This document shows, in pieces, positions 45,477-53,907 of a stretch of DNA of 64,000 nt. A program made the position numbers and the translations under genes. The notes beneath the pieces were generated by a model that searched no databases, was not told the origin of the DNA, and saw only the letters and a program-made list of their open reading frames with translations. The stretch covers positions 868,001 through 932,000 of the forward strand of contig CAVXIR010000004.1 of assembly GCA_963761975.1 (NCBI GenBank), in the 5' to 3' direction. Position 1 is the stretch's first letter. Each line of letters starts with the position of its first letter. The stretch is from JAMQPK01 sp963761975 (lineage in GTDB: Bacteria; Acidobacteriota; Vicinamibacteria; Vicinamibacterales; JAMQPK01).

Positions 45477-46177
45477 TCAGCGTTTTGACAGATCACTAGC
45501 GACCAGATGCGAGGCACGTTGACCTTCTCGATCGACGCCGCGCGAAGTCCGGTCTGCGCGAGAAACGCTGGCAGGTCGAAATCAGACTTGAAGCCGAGAT
45601 GCACGGTCAGCGGTGCAATCGCGCGCTCGAGCCTCGATGTGATTGGCCGGTCGCTGAGGAAGTGGTTGAGAAAGACCAGCCGCCCTCCGCGCTTGCACAC
45701 GCGCCGCATCTCGCGCGTCACGGCCAGCGGATCGGGCACGCAGCTGATGAAGTACGGCGCGAACACGATGTCGAAAGAGTTGTCCGGGAACTTCAGCCTG
45801 GTCGCGTCCATCTGGATGAGACGCACGTTGCGAAGGCTGTACTGCAACACGCGCGTGCGCGCGCGCTCGAGCATGCCTTCGGACAAATCGATGGCGGTCA
45901 CCGAACATCGCCGCGGATAGAGCGGAAGGCTGATGCCGGTGCCAACGCCGACCTCGAGAATCTGATCGCCGCGCCCGATGGCCATGCGGCGTATCGCCCT
46001 CGCCCGGCCGTGATGCAGTGGAAGGCCGAAGAAGAGATCGTAGACAGATGCCATCTTCTCGTAAACGCCTTCGACGAACGACGTCTCGAGCGAGATAGCC
46101 GATAAGGAACGGGTTGCCGCGTCGGTTGTGCCCGCGAAGTCTTTAACCTCTTCTCGCGGAAAGAGCAACGCCATCAC
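45473..46177 (-). CDS. SAM-dependent methyltransferase, Rhodobacter-type PmtA/UbiE-like
   Basis: 234 residues. SAM motif I ILEVGVGTGISLPLYP, then VTAIDLSEGMLERAR, DIVFAPYFISCVPDPLAV and GGRLVFLNHFLSD. The architecture is that of UbiE-like enzymes, including the Rhodobacter-type phosphatidylethanolamine N-methyltransferase. With the downstream enzyme it could carry out successive phospholipid N-methylations. No promoter is evident in the 21 bases to the next gene, so all three minus-strand genes (46852-44841) may form one unit. Confidence 0.82.
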   Translation of the reverse strand: MMALLFPREEVKDFAGTTDAATRSLSAISLETSFVEGVYEKMASVYDLFFGLPLHHGRARAIRRMAIGRGDQILEVGVGTGISLPLYPRRCSVTAIDLSEGMLERARTRVLQYSLRNVRLIQMDATRLKFPDNSFDIVFAPYFISCVPDPLAVTREMRRVCKRGGRLVFLNHFLSDRPITSRLERAIAPLTVHLGFKSDFDLPAFLAQTGLRAASIEKVNVPRIWSLVICQNAE

Positions 46178-46198
46178 GCCTCCGTCGAGGACTATATA

Positions 46199-46852
46199 TC
46201 AGATCCTCAAGCGTTGGTGAGCAAGGGCCTTGCCATCGAAGATTAGGTAGGAACCAGACACTTCGTCGAGCCCGATCGACGGAACGTTCTGGCGTACGGC
46301 AACCACGTATGTGTGATGGTGGCCGAAGAGATGAAGGCGTGGCTGCATCGCCGAAAGCACTTCGTTGATCGGGGTCTTCCCGGCGTCTTTGACGCGCGGC
46401 AAGGGGAATGGACGAGGTGCCTCATGTGAAAGGAAGATATCGACGCTGGACAGTGCCCGACACGCGTTGACCTCTTCGTGTACAAAGTGTCGCCGCCGGT
46501 CATCCCGTGCCGATAGGCGGCGCAGGTCGGACGCCGGCCTCTCATACCATGTCGGTGCGTACGTACCTCCGAGACCTGCTAGCACAAATCCCTCCACTCG
46601 CACCGGTACACCGTTGGGGATGAAATGGAGGTTCGGCAGCGTCCCGCTCCCGACCGGCTGAGCCGCGACGAAGTCGAAGTCTTCGTTGTTGCCTTTTATC
46701 CAGTAGAGCGGCGCGCGCGGCCGCGGATACTCGCCGCTGTCTGAGGTGACGTCGCCCGGACACACCCAGAAGGCCACTTCGGGATGCCGCGTCATCACGC
46801 GATCGAGCGCGTCGAAGTCGCCGTGGATGTCGCCAACGGCTCCAAAGGACAT
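46199..46852 (-). CDS. Calcineurin-type metallophosphoesterase
   Basis: 217 residues from ATG 46852 (46870 possible but repeat-derived). Metal-site motifs are complete: GAVGDIHGDFDALDRV, WVCPGDVTSD, WIKGNNEDFDF, IFLSHEAPR and LHLFGHHHTYV. These enzymes hydrolyse phosphomono- or diesters with two metal ions; the substrate cannot be told. Lies downstream of nuoI across a GGTTCTGGGT micro-repeat block. Confidence 0.9.
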   Translation of the reverse strand: MSFGAVGDIHGDFDALDRVMTRHPEVAFWVCPGDVTSDSGEYPRPRAPLYWIKGNNEDFDFVAAQPVGSGTLPNLHFIPNGVPVRVEGFVLAGLGGTYAPTWYERPASDLRRLSARDDRRRHFVHEEVNACRALSSVDIFLSHEAPRPFPLPRVKDAGKTPINEVLSAMQPRLHLFGHHHTYVVAVRQNVPSIGLDEVSGSYLIFDGKALAHQRLRI

Positions 46853-46858
46853 TGCGGT

Positions 46859-46965
46859 TCTGGAGTACATTGCGGTTCTGGGTTCCGGGTTCTACGTTCT
46901 GGGTGCCGGTTCCAGGTTCTGGGCTCGAAGTGCTGTGCTAGGTACTGGGTTCTGCCATCTGCCAT
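46859..46965. repeat. GGTTCTGGGT micro-repeat
   Basis: About nine imperfect copies of TTCTGGGTNCCGG-like units between nuoI and the phosphoesterase gene. The same unit builds the inverted block at 62946-63124, and a GGTTCC variant lies within the M28 gene. Confidence 0.7.
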
Positions 46966-46970
46966 CTGCC

Positions 46971-47435
46971 CTATCTCTGATTGGGCGCTACGGCGTCAGC
47001 CGTCGCCGGAACGAGCAGATCTTTCTTGTCCCAGATGAAGTCGTTCTTGCTGTAGACGGCGAGCTCGTAATCCTTGCCCATGAAGATCGCCGAGACAGGA
47101 CAGGCTTCTTCGCAGTAGCCGCAGAAGATGCAGCGGGTCTTGTGAATTTGGTACGTAATCGCATAGCGTGGACCAGCCAGGACGGTGCCGTCGTTCTCGG
47201 CAGCTTCGAGATAGATGGCATCAGCCGGACAGGCCACAGCACACAGTCCGCACGCCACGCATTTTTCGAGTCCCGCTTCGTCGCGCATCAAGACCTGCTT
47301 GCCGCGCCATTTGGGAAACATCGGCACCTTCTGATCGGGATAGTTCACCGTAACCGGCGGCTTGAACATGTACTTGAAGGTCGTCGCAAAGCCGGTGGCG
47401 AGTGCGCTGATGTTCTCGAAAATGCGATTCAGCAT
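46971..47435 (-). CDS. nuoI: NADH-quinone oxidoreductase subunit I (2x[4Fe-4S])
   Basis: 154 residues. Two ferredoxin motifs, CVACGLCAVACP and CIFCGYCEEACP, carry the ligands of clusters N6a and N6b. The N-terminal TFKYMFKPPVTVNYPDQK and the C-terminal extension match NuoI. It links the peripheral arm of complex I to the quinone site. No other nuo gene is in the window, so it is separated from the main operon or is a second copy. Confidence 0.93.
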   Translation of the reverse strand: MLNRIFENISALATGFATTFKYMFKPPVTVNYPDQKVPMFPKWRGKQVLMRDEAGLEKCVACGLCAVACPADAIYLEAAENDGTVLAGPRYAITYQIHKTRCIFCGYCEEACPVSAIFMGKDYELAVYSKNDFIWDKKDLLVPATADAVAPNQR

Positions 47436-47495
47436 GCTTCAACATTGTAAGCCACAATTTGTTACGATAGCCCGTTCGGCGTTATCCGTACTGAA

Positions 47496-48821
47496 ATGTT
47501 CCTCACTGCCGCTCAGCTTCTGCTGACGACCCTCGTCGTCAAAATCACGATCGTCGCGGCACTCGCCACGATCCTTGTACGCTATCACCGCTTTCGTCAC
47601 ATTCTGATTTCGGAGCGACGCGCCTGGCCCGAACGCCTCCTGTTTGCATTCAGCCTTGGTGTCCCGCTCGCGGCCGGCGTGGCCTCGCGGCTGTTGCTCA
47701 ACTATGACGCCGCCGATCTCACGCTCGAGGGGGCCTTCCTCGCGGGCCTTATTGCGGGTCCGTACGCCGGCGCCATCGTCGGATTGATGGTGGCCACGCC
47801 GGCGCTGTTGGCCAACGAATTCATCGCGCTGTTCTTCGCCGTTGGCTGCGGGTTCGCAGGTGGCGGCCTCCGCGAGGCGTGCCCCAACAAGGAAGACATC
47901 TGGCACTTTTCCCCGTTTGTATTCACGAAGCTGCACCGCCACATCTGGAAGATGGTGCGGAACGTGAGGGTCGACTGGGCAGTCATCCTGCTGCTGGCGC
48001 CGGTCGCGCTCGAGCTGCTGCGTCAGACGCTCGGTTCGCACTTCAATCAACCGAACGCGACCCGCCTGTTCTTCCTCCACATCGAAAACATGTCGCCCTG
48101 GTGGCTGTTTCTCGTGGTCCTCACGACCGTCCTGTGCGTGGCGACGCCGATCAAGATCTGGAACAACGCGCGCATCGAGCATCGGCTCGAGGAGCAGGAG
48201 AAGCTGTTGCTGACGGCGCGCGTCGAAGCGCTGGCGAGCCAGATCAACCCGCACTTTCTGTTCAATACGCTGACGTCGATTCAATCGCTCATCCGTTCGA
48301 ATCCAGAAACGGCTCGCACAGTCGTCGTCAAGCTCTCTGGTCTGCTGCGGCGGTTACTACGCAGCCGCGACCATTTCGTGACGCTGCGGGAAGAGCTCGA
48401 GTCGATCGACGAGTACCTCGATATCGAAGTCATCCGCTTCGGCCCACAGCTCAACGTCGAAAAACAGATCAGTCCGGATACGCTCGACGTCATCGTGCCG
48501 AGCATGATTCTCCAGCCGCTGGTGGAAAACTCAATCAAGCACGGGTTTTCGCGCAAGGTGGGCGGTGGGCGCATCGTCATTCGCAGCGCCCGCCAGAACG
48601 ACCACGCCATTATCGAAGTCGAGGACGATGGACTCGGAATGACCGAGGATCGGCTCAGCACGGCGCTGACCGACGGCATCGGTCTCAGCAACGTCAACGA
48701 GCGGCTCAGCGTGATTTACGGCGCCGCATACAGGGTAAGAATCACAAGCGTACCGAACCTCGGCACCATCATTCGGCTGGAGATTCCGGATATGGTCTCC
48801 GCGGAGCGAATTACGGCTTAG
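47496..48821 (+). CDS. LytS/YehU-type sensor histidine kinase
   Basis: 441 residues. Five or six N-terminal transmembrane helices of the 5TMR-LYT type (AAGVASRLLLNYDAADLTLE, GPYAGAIVGLMVATPAL) precede a His_kinase domain with SQINPHFLFNTLTSIQSLI (His253). The HATPase_c domain carries QPLVENSIKHGF and VEDDGLGMTEDRLS. It autophosphorylates and signals to the LytTR regulator encoded 93 bases downstream. The signal is unknown. Divergent from nuoI. Confidence 0.94.
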   Translation: MFLTAAQLLLTTLVVKITIVAALATILVRYHRFRHILISERRAWPERLLFAFSLGVPLAAGVASRLLLNYDAADLTLEGAFLAGLIAGPYAGAIVGLMVATPALLANEFIALFFAVGCGFAGGGLREACPNKEDIWHFSPFVFTKLHRHIWKMVRNVRVDWAVILLLAPVALELLRQTLGSHFNQPNATRLFFLHIENMSPWWLFLVVLTTVLCVATPIKIWNNARIEHRLEEQEKLLLTARVEALASQINPHFLFNTLTSIQSLIRSNPETARTVVVKLSGLLRRLLRSRDHFVTLREELESIDEYLDIEVIRFGPQLNVEKQISPDTLDVIVPSMILQPLVENSIKHGFSRKVGGGRIVIRSARQNDHAIIEVEDDGLGMTEDRLSTALTDGIGLSNVNERLSVIYGAAYRVRITSVPNLGTIIRLEIPDMVSAERITA

Positions 48822-48850
48822 GTAAAAAGGGGGTCTGACCCCGTTTTTAC
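48822..48850. repeat. GGGGTCTGACCCC palindrome
   Basis: 14-bp arms with one mismatch (GTAAAAAGGGGGTC / GACCCCGTTTTTAC) around one base, immediately after the kinase stop codon. The A- and T-rich flanks allow it to act as an intrinsic terminator or attenuator in either direction. The core resembles a widespread bacterial REP sequence. Confidence 0.65.
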
Positions 48851-48914
48851 GTAATACGTAAACTGCAGTCGGCGGCCAGTGGCCCCGATAAACGGTTAAT
48901 GGTGAACTCAAGCA

Positions 48915-49688
48915 ATGTCCCTAAAGGCCATAGTCGTAGACGATGAGCAGCTCGCGCGAGAAGAGCTGATCTATATGCTGGAGCAGATGGGTAACCTCGA
49001 GGTCATCGGGCAGGCCGGCAACGGCCTCGAGGCCATCGGTGTTGTCGAACGGCTGTCGCCGGATGTGCTGTTCCTCGATGTCCAGATGCCAGGTCTCAAC
49101 GGGTTCGAAGTGGCGCACCGCCTGATCCAGAACGGGACAACGCCCAACATCGTCTTCGTCACCGCGTTCGACCGGCACGCGATCGAAGCGTTCGAAGTGA
49201 ACGCAGTGGACTACGTCCTGAAGCCCGTGGAGACGGCCAGGCTGGAAAAAGCAGTGGAGCGGGCCCGTCAGCGGGTCGCCCCATCCCGGGAAGCCCCCTT
49301 GAACGATCAGGTCGAGCGCATCGTCCAACTGATGTCGGAGCGGCAGAGCCGACGCGAGCGGGTGGCGGTCAAGGTCGGTGAGCGTTTTCTGCTCGTCCAA
49401 GCCGAGGAGATTATCTATGCCTCACTGACCGACGACTCGATTAACATAGTAACCAGCCAGTTGGCTGGGACGTCCAACTTCAGAACGCTCGACGAGCTGC
49501 AATCCCGGCTCGATCCGAGCATCTTCTGGAGGGTGCACCGGTCTCATCTGGTTAACATTAACAAGGTCAAGGAGATAGTGCCCTGGTTCAGCAGGAATTA
49601 CATCCTCAGGATGAAGGACGCGAAGGCCACGGAGATACCGGTCAGCCGAGCCCAGACCAAGCGGCTCCGGGAATATCTGAGGCTCTAG
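48915..49688 (+). CDS. LytTR-family response regulator
   Basis: 257 residues. Receiver domain with VVDDEQLAREEL, Asp55 in LFLDVQMPG, Thr in FVTAFDRHA and Lys in YVLKPVE; a linker; then a LytTR DNA-binding domain (RVAVKVGERFLLVQAEEIIY, FWRVHRSHLVNINKVKEI). It is the partner of the kinase upstream. The only other regulator of this kind in the window is the unrelated OmpR-type PhoB. Confidence 0.94.
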   Translation: MSLKAIVVDDEQLAREELIYMLEQMGNLEVIGQAGNGLEAIGVVERLSPDVLFLDVQMPGLNGFEVAHRLIQNGTTPNIVFVTAFDRHAIEAFEVNAVDYVLKPVETARLEKAVERARQRVAPSREAPLNDQVERIVQLMSERQSRRERVAVKVGERFLLVQAEEIIYASLTDDSINIVTSQLAGTSNFRTLDELQSRLDPSIFWRVHRSHLVNINKVKEIVPWFSRNYILRMKDAKATEIPVSRAQTKRLREYLRL

Positions 49689-49726
49689 AGTCGCGGCGGC
49701 AGCTCGAGCGGGCCGAAGCGGACCAG

Positions 49727-50362
49727 ATGCGCATGGGCATGGAACCAGTCATGGCCGGCGACGGGGCCTCCGTGTCGGCGCCCCTCATCGTCACGGTTCC
49801 GGCTCAGGCCGACCCGGCGGCCCGGTCGAAAACCGCCGAGCGCCTCAAGATGGTGCGCGACGAGCTGGTCGCGTGGTTCAAGACCCTCGCCTCCGCCGCC
49901 GTCTACGCCACCCTCATCGTCACGTTCGGCTTTCAGGTGGCGCGCGTCGAGGGCATGAGCATGGCGCCAACGCTCGAAGATCAGGACCGGCTCATCGTGA
50001 ACAAGCTCGCCTATCGCATTGGCGAGCCGCATCACGGCGACATCGTGATGCTCTACTACCCCATCGACCCGAACAAGTCGTTTGTGAAGCGCGTCATCGC
50101 CGAAGAAGGCGACACCGTGCGCATCGTCGACGGCAATGTGTTCGTCAACGAAACCCCGATGAAAGACGAATTCGTGCCCGAGGATTACCGCGCGCACGAC
50201 GACTGGGGCCCGCAGGTGATCCCGGAAGGCTATTATTTCGTGCTCGGCGATCACCGCAACAACAGCTCCGACAGCCGCCATTGGGGCTTCGTACCGAAGC
50301 GCTACATCATCGGGAAGGTGCAGGTTCGCTGGTGGCCGATCCCCAGCGCCAGGGTCTTCTGA
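49727..50362 (+). CDS. lepB: Signal peptidase I
   Basis: 211 residues. A single transmembrane helix (AAVYATLIVTFGFQVARV) precedes the catalytic Ser in EGMSMAPTLED; the general-base Lys is in KRVIAEEGD; box E is GDHRNNSSDSRHWGF. It removes signal peptides of exported proteins at the outer face of the inner membrane. Lies 38 bases after the response regulator, probably on the same transcript. Confidence 0.95.
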   Translation: MRMGMEPVMAGDGASVSAPLIVTVPAQADPAARSKTAERLKMVRDELVAWFKTLASAAVYATLIVTFGFQVARVEGMSMAPTLEDQDRLIVNKLAYRIGEPHHGDIVMLYYPIDPNKSFVKRVIAEEGDTVRIVDGNVFVNETPMKDEFVPEDYRAHDDWGPQVIPEGYYFVLGDHRNNSSDSRHWGFVPKRYIIGKVQVRWWPIPSARVF

Positions 50363-50367
50363 AGCTT

Positions 50368-50467
50368 GCATTGCCACATTCTCGATTGACGATTGGCAAT
50401 TGATTGGCAATTGACGATTAGCCATCGACAATCAATTGGCAATTGCCAATTGAAAGTGTGGCAATGC
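50368..50467. repeat. ATTGGCAATTG element with terminal inverted repeats
   Basis: A 100-base element. GCATTGCCACA at the left end is matched by TGTGGCAATGC at the right end, and several ATTGGCAATTG units lie in between, so that arms of about 35 bases pair imperfectly. The right arm contains the ATG of the CDF gene. A shorter relative is at 53861. Confidence 0.8.
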
Positions 50468-51333
50468 AGGATTCGCGTCACGCCGCTGTCAGGTCCGTCC
50501 TTCTCCTCATCCTCTTCCTGAACGTCGCGGTGGCGCTGGCGAAGGTCGCCTACGGCCAGATCAGCGGATCGATCAGCATCCTGTCGGACGGATTCCACTC
50601 GCTCACGGACGGCGCCTCGAATGTCGTTGCGCTGGTGGCGCTGCGGCTCGCGAAGAAGCCTCCTGACGCCAATCACCCGTACGGTCACCGCAAGTTCGAA
50701 ACGCTGGCCGCCGGGGCCATTGCGCTTTTTCTCCTGTTGGTCGTCGTCGAGGTCGCCCAGACGGCGCTCGCTCGATGGCGCTCGGGCGGCGCGCCGTCGG
50801 TCACAATGACCAGCTTCGCCGTGATGCTCACAACGCTTGCCATCAACATCGCGGTAGTGCGCTACGAACGCTCGGCGGCCAAACGCCTTTCGAGCGAACT
50901 GCTGTTGGCTGATGCCAGGCACACCCAGAGCGACGTGCTGACGTCGCTCGCCGTGATCGCAGCTTTGATCGGATCGGCAGCCGGCTATCCCATTCTCGAC
51001 CCGCTGGCGGCGCTGATCGTCGTCGGATTCATCGGTCATGCGGGGTTCGAAATCGCGCGCGACGCGGCAAGAATCCTCTCGGACGAGATTGTCATTTCCG
51101 AAGAAGACATCCGGCAGGTTGTCGAACGCGTACCGGACGTACTCGGCTGCCACCACATCCGTTCGCGCGGCTCCGCGGATCATGTGTTTCTGGACATGCA
51201 CATCTGGATGGACGGCACGACGCCGTTGACCGAGGCGCACGCGATCTCGCACCGCGTGAAGGATGTGCTGATGGAGCGCTATCCGCAGATTGCGGACGCG
51301 GTCATCCACATAGAGCCGCCGCCAAGGACATAG
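50464..51333 (+). CDS. Cation diffusion facilitator (CDF) metal exporter
   Basis: 289 residues, six helices. The metal-site motifs SDGFHSLTDGASN (TM2) and DARHTQSDVLTS (TM5), and HPYGHRKFETLAA between TM2 and TM3, are typical; the C-terminal cytoplasmic domain ends in HIEPP. It exports Zn, Fe, Co or Mn using protons. TM2 and TM5 have the HD-HD site arrangement (His in SDGFH, Asp in LTD), which usually includes zinc. The start codon lies in the right arm of the repeat element. Confidence 0.93.
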   Translation: MQDSRHAAVRSVLLLILFLNVAVALAKVAYGQISGSISILSDGFHSLTDGASNVVALVALRLAKKPPDANHPYGHRKFETLAAGAIALFLLLVVVEVAQTALARWRSGGAPSVTMTSFAVMLTTLAINIAVVRYERSAAKRLSSELLLADARHTQSDVLTSLAVIAALIGSAAGYPILDPLAALIVVGFIGHAGFEIARDAARILSDEIVISEEDIRQVVERVPDVLGCHHIRSRGSADHVFLDMHIWMDGTTPLTEAHAISHRVKDVLMERYPQIADAVIHIEPPPRT

Positions 51334-51338
51334 CAGGA

Positions 51339-51432
51339 GTTCGTGAGGTTCGTGAGGTTCGTGAGGTTCGTGGAGTTCGTGGGTTCGTGCAGTTCGTGGG
51401 TTCGTTGGTTCGAGGTTCGCAGGTTCGTAGAA
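51339..51432. repeat. GTTCGTGAG 9-bp tandem repeat
   Basis: At least three perfect GTTCGTGAG units from 51339, then degenerate units (GTTCGTGG, GGTTCG) to about 51432. Confidence 0.8.
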
Positions 51433-51444
51433 CCGGCACCCAAC

Positions 51445-51495
51445 GCACCTATCGCACCTATCGCACCTATCGCACCTATCGCACCTATCGCACCC
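51445..51495. repeat. GCACCTATC 9-bp tandem repeat entering moaC
   Basis: Five exact copies of GCACCTATC and a partial sixth. The last copies contain the moaC stop codon and its final residues. Confidence 0.9.
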
Positions 51496-52000
51496 TTACG
51501 TATTCCCCAGATCGTCCCCCACGTTTTTCCATCACGCAGATCTCTCCGATCACCATCGTCTTGTCGAGCGCTTTGAGCATGTCGTAAATCGTGAGCGCGG
51601 CGACGGCAACCGCCGTGAGGGCTTCCATCTCGACGCCGGTGCGAGCCGTGGTACGCACGCGCGATTCGATGGCGTATCCCTCTTTCTCACGCGTAATCTC
51701 CACATCGACATGGGAGATTGGAAGCGGATGGCACAGCGGAATCAGATCGGACGTGCGTTTGGCGGCAACGATGCCGGCAAGGCGCGCGGTCTGGAGCGGA
51801 TCCCCTTTCTTGACCTTTCCCGCGCGAATCGCGTTGAGCGCCGCACGGCCAACGGTGATGTGGCCCCGAGCCACCGCCTCGCGAGCGGTCTCAGGCTTGT
51901 CGCCGACATCGACCATGCGAACACGGCCGCGCTCATCCACATGGGACAATGCCGGCTTCGGGCGTCGGGCTTCCGGTTTCGGACTGGCCGCGCGCTTCAT
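51485..52000 (-). CDS. moaC: Cyclic pyranopterin monophosphate synthase MoaC
   Basis: 171 residues. An Arg/Lys/Pro-rich N-terminal extension precedes LSHVDERGRVRMVDVGDKPET; active-site segments are AAKRTSDLIPLCHPLP, VEMEALTAVAVAALTIYDM and KALDKTMVI. It turns the MoaA product into cPMP in molybdenum-cofactor synthesis. It overlaps rex by four bases. The stop codon TAG and last codons lie within the 9-bp tandem repeat. Confidence 0.95.
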   Translation of the reverse strand: MKRAASPKPEARRPKPALSHVDERGRVRMVDVGDKPETAREAVARGHITVGRAALNAIRAGKVKKGDPLQTARLAGIVAAKRTSDLIPLCHPLPISHVDVEITREKEGYAIESRVRTTARTGVEMEALTAVAVAALTIYDMLKALDKTMVIGEICVMEKRGGRSGEYVRVR

Positions 52001-52656
52001 CCGGCGTCCTGTGCCAGATAGAAAGACAGGCTTTCGAGCGAAACCGTGAGGTCCACGCTTTTCAGCTTCACGTCCTCAGGGGCGCGGAGCGTGCCTGGCG
52101 AGAAGTTCAGCACCGCCTTGATTCCGGCGGCCACGACTTGATTCACCACCTGCTGCGCCGCTTCGGCCGGCACCGCAATCACGGCGATGGCAATCCTGTC
52201 GCGTGCCGCGATCTTCCGCAGCTCCTTGATGTCGAAAATCGGCACACCTCCGCGCGAGCGCTGTCCGACCTTCGACGGCAGCGAATCGAACAGCGCGGCA
52301 ATTTGAAAACCCTCCTGCTGGAATCCTGGATAGTCGGCGAGAGCCAGGCCGAGGTTGCCAGCGCCGAAAATCGCGACTTTCAACCGGCGATCGAGCCCGA
52401 GAATCTTGCGCAGGTGCTGCTTGAGATCCTTGACGTAGTATCCGACCCCGCGCACGCCGAACTCGCCGAAGTACGCCAGATCTTTGCGAATCTGCGCGGC
52501 GTTCAAATGAAACTGCTTCTCGAGAGTCTGCGATGACACCGTCTTCACGCCCTCGGCATCGAGGGTATTGAGGCATCTCAAATAGACCGACAACCGGTTG
52601 GTGGTCAACTCCGAGACTTGATCACTGAGCTGCTTGCGCTTGATCGTCAATTTCAC
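51997..52656 (-). CDS. rex: Redox-sensing transcriptional repressor Rex
   Basis: 219 residues from the GTG at 52656; the frame extends further to 52722 but without family sequence. The N-terminal winged helix (NRLSVYLRCLNTLDAEG, SSQTLEKQFHLNAAQIRKDL, YFGEFGVRGVGY) precedes a Rossmann domain VAIFGAGNLGLALADYPGF. It represses respiratory and fermentative genes until NADH rises. The 5' region is shared with the divergent gene at 52706. Confidence 0.95.
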   Translation of the reverse strand: MKLTIKRKQLSDQVSELTTNRLSVYLRCLNTLDAEGVKTVSSQTLEKQFHLNAAQIRKDLAYFGEFGVRGVGYYVKDLKQHLRKILGLDRRLKVAIFGAGNLGLALADYPGFQQEGFQIAALFDSLPSKVGQRSRGGVPIFDIKELRKIAARDRIAIAVIAVPAEAAQQVVNQVVAAGIKAVLNFSPGTLRAPEDVKLKSVDLTVSLESLSFYLAQDAG

Positions 52657-52688
52657 AAGGATTCTATAGCGGTTCGTGCCGGAACAGG

Positions 52689-52694
52689 TACAAT
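52689..52694 (+). promoter_or_regulatory. Possible -10 element TACAAT
   Basis: TACAAT lies 11 bases before the GTG at 52706, which would give a leaderless or very short-leader mRNA for the SbsA-like gene. No convincing -35 is seen. Confidence 0.3.
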
Positions 52695-52705
52695 CAGAAG
52701 ACAGC

Positions 52706-53845
52706 GTGCCACTCGTCGCCATTTGCGTTGCTCTGGTCGCGCTCGTGGTATCGAGCGCTGCGCCGATTTACGCTCAGCCCGCAACGCGGCGTGCGGCGTC
52801 GCCGGCGGCCCTCCTCGCCTATCCGGGCTTCTATCAGGGGCAACTCGTGGTCGTGCGCGGCAATCTCGTCACGCGCGATCGGCCGGTGCTGCTCTCACCC
52901 GCCATCGAGCGTTCGATTCCGCTGATTTTCAGCGGGCCGTCGCCAGTCGATGGACCGATTGAGGTTCGCGCCAGCTTCTGGGATGTCGGTCGTCTTCAAC
53001 GCGAGGATCCTCGCATCGTTTCTCTCAGTCTGGATCGTCTTTTACCCGGAGGCCTGGAGGGCGACTGGCCGCGCCCCGGTGAAGTCGTGGCTCTAACAGT
53101 GACCGACGCGCAGGCGGTGAAACCCGCTGAAGGCGCGGTCACCGTGCGGCAGATCGCGCTCGATCCGCCCAGTCATGTCGGCCAGCGCGTCAAGGTGACC
53201 GGTCAGTTCCGCGGACGCAATCTGTATGGTGATGTCCCGCAGGGGCCGGGGCTGAGCCAGTGGGACTTCGTGTTGCGCGCGGCCGACGGGGCGGTCTGGG
53301 TGACCGGGCTTCGGCCTCGCGGCAGAGGCTTCAATCTCGACATCGGTGCTCGCGTCGACACCGGCACGTGGCTCGAAATCGCGGGGGTCGTTCGTGAAGG
53401 GAAAGGTCTTGTGTGGATTGAGGGGCAGCAGGTCGCGGTCACCAAACCGACGATCGAAACAAGAAACGCCGAGACCCCGCCAATTCCCCAAATGGGTCCG
53501 CCGCCCGAGGTGATCTTCAGCGATCCGGCCGAAGGGGAATTTGATGTATCGCTGCGAGCGCCGATCCGGCTTCAGTTTTCGCGCGACATGAACCCCGATA
53601 CCTTCAAGGAACATGTGCGGTGGGCGTTTGCGACAGCCGAGGGAGCCTCGAACGCGCCGCGGGAAGCCGAGCGCCATCCTGAGTTCAAATACGATCGTGC
53701 CAAGCGCTCACTCGAAATTCGTTTGTCCCTGGATGATTCGGCCAGCTATCGGAACGTCCTCATCGAATTGCTGGAGGGCATCGCGGCAACCGACGGCGCA
53801 AAGCTCAAACCCTGGCAGCTGAGTTTCTCATTCGGAGCGCAATAG
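52706..53845 (+). CDS. Secreted protein with C-terminal SbsA/Big_5 Ig-like domain
   Basis: 379 residues from GTG 52706, giving a typical signal peptide (VAICVALVALVVSSAAPIYAQ). Two or three OB-like beta domains follow (GQLVVVRGNLVTRDRPVLL, VGQRVKVTGQFRGRNL). The C-terminal domain reads VIFSDPAEGEFDVSLRAPIRLQFSRDMNPDTF, the SbsA-like Ig pattern. It is probably a periplasmic or surface protein; function unknown. Confidence 0.8.
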   Translation: MPLVAICVALVALVVSSAAPIYAQPATRRAASPAALLAYPGFYQGQLVVVRGNLVTRDRPVLLSPAIERSIPLIFSGPSPVDGPIEVRASFWDVGRLQREDPRIVSLSLDRLLPGGLEGDWPRPGEVVALTVTDAQAVKPAEGAVTVRQIALDPPSHVGQRVKVTGQFRGRNLYGDVPQGPGLSQWDFVLRAADGAVWVTGLRPRGRGFNLDIGARVDTGTWLEIAGVVREGKGLVWIEGQQVAVTKPTIETRNAETPPIPQMGPPPEVIFSDPAEGEFDVSLRAPIRLQFSRDMNPDTFKEHVRWAFATAEGASNAPREAERHPEFKYDRAKRSLEIRLSLDDSASYRNVLIELLEGIAATDGAKLKPWQLSFSFGAQ

Positions 53846-53860
53846 GAATCACGCACAGCC

Positions 53861-53907
53861 GCATTGTCAATTGGACAATTGCCAATTGAAAATGTGGTAA
53901 GACAATG
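53861..53907. repeat. Short ATTGGCAATTG element
   Basis: GCATTGTC and GACAATG ends enclose CAATTGCCAATTG. The right part (CAATTGCCAATTGAAAATGTGG) is nearly the same as in the element at 50368. Again the terminal ATG is the start codon of the downstream gene. Confidence 0.75.

Noticed and set aside
51339..51495. Regular short repeats as a possible CRISPR array
   Set aside because: Units are 9 bp and directly contiguous, with no spacers and no cas genes nearby.
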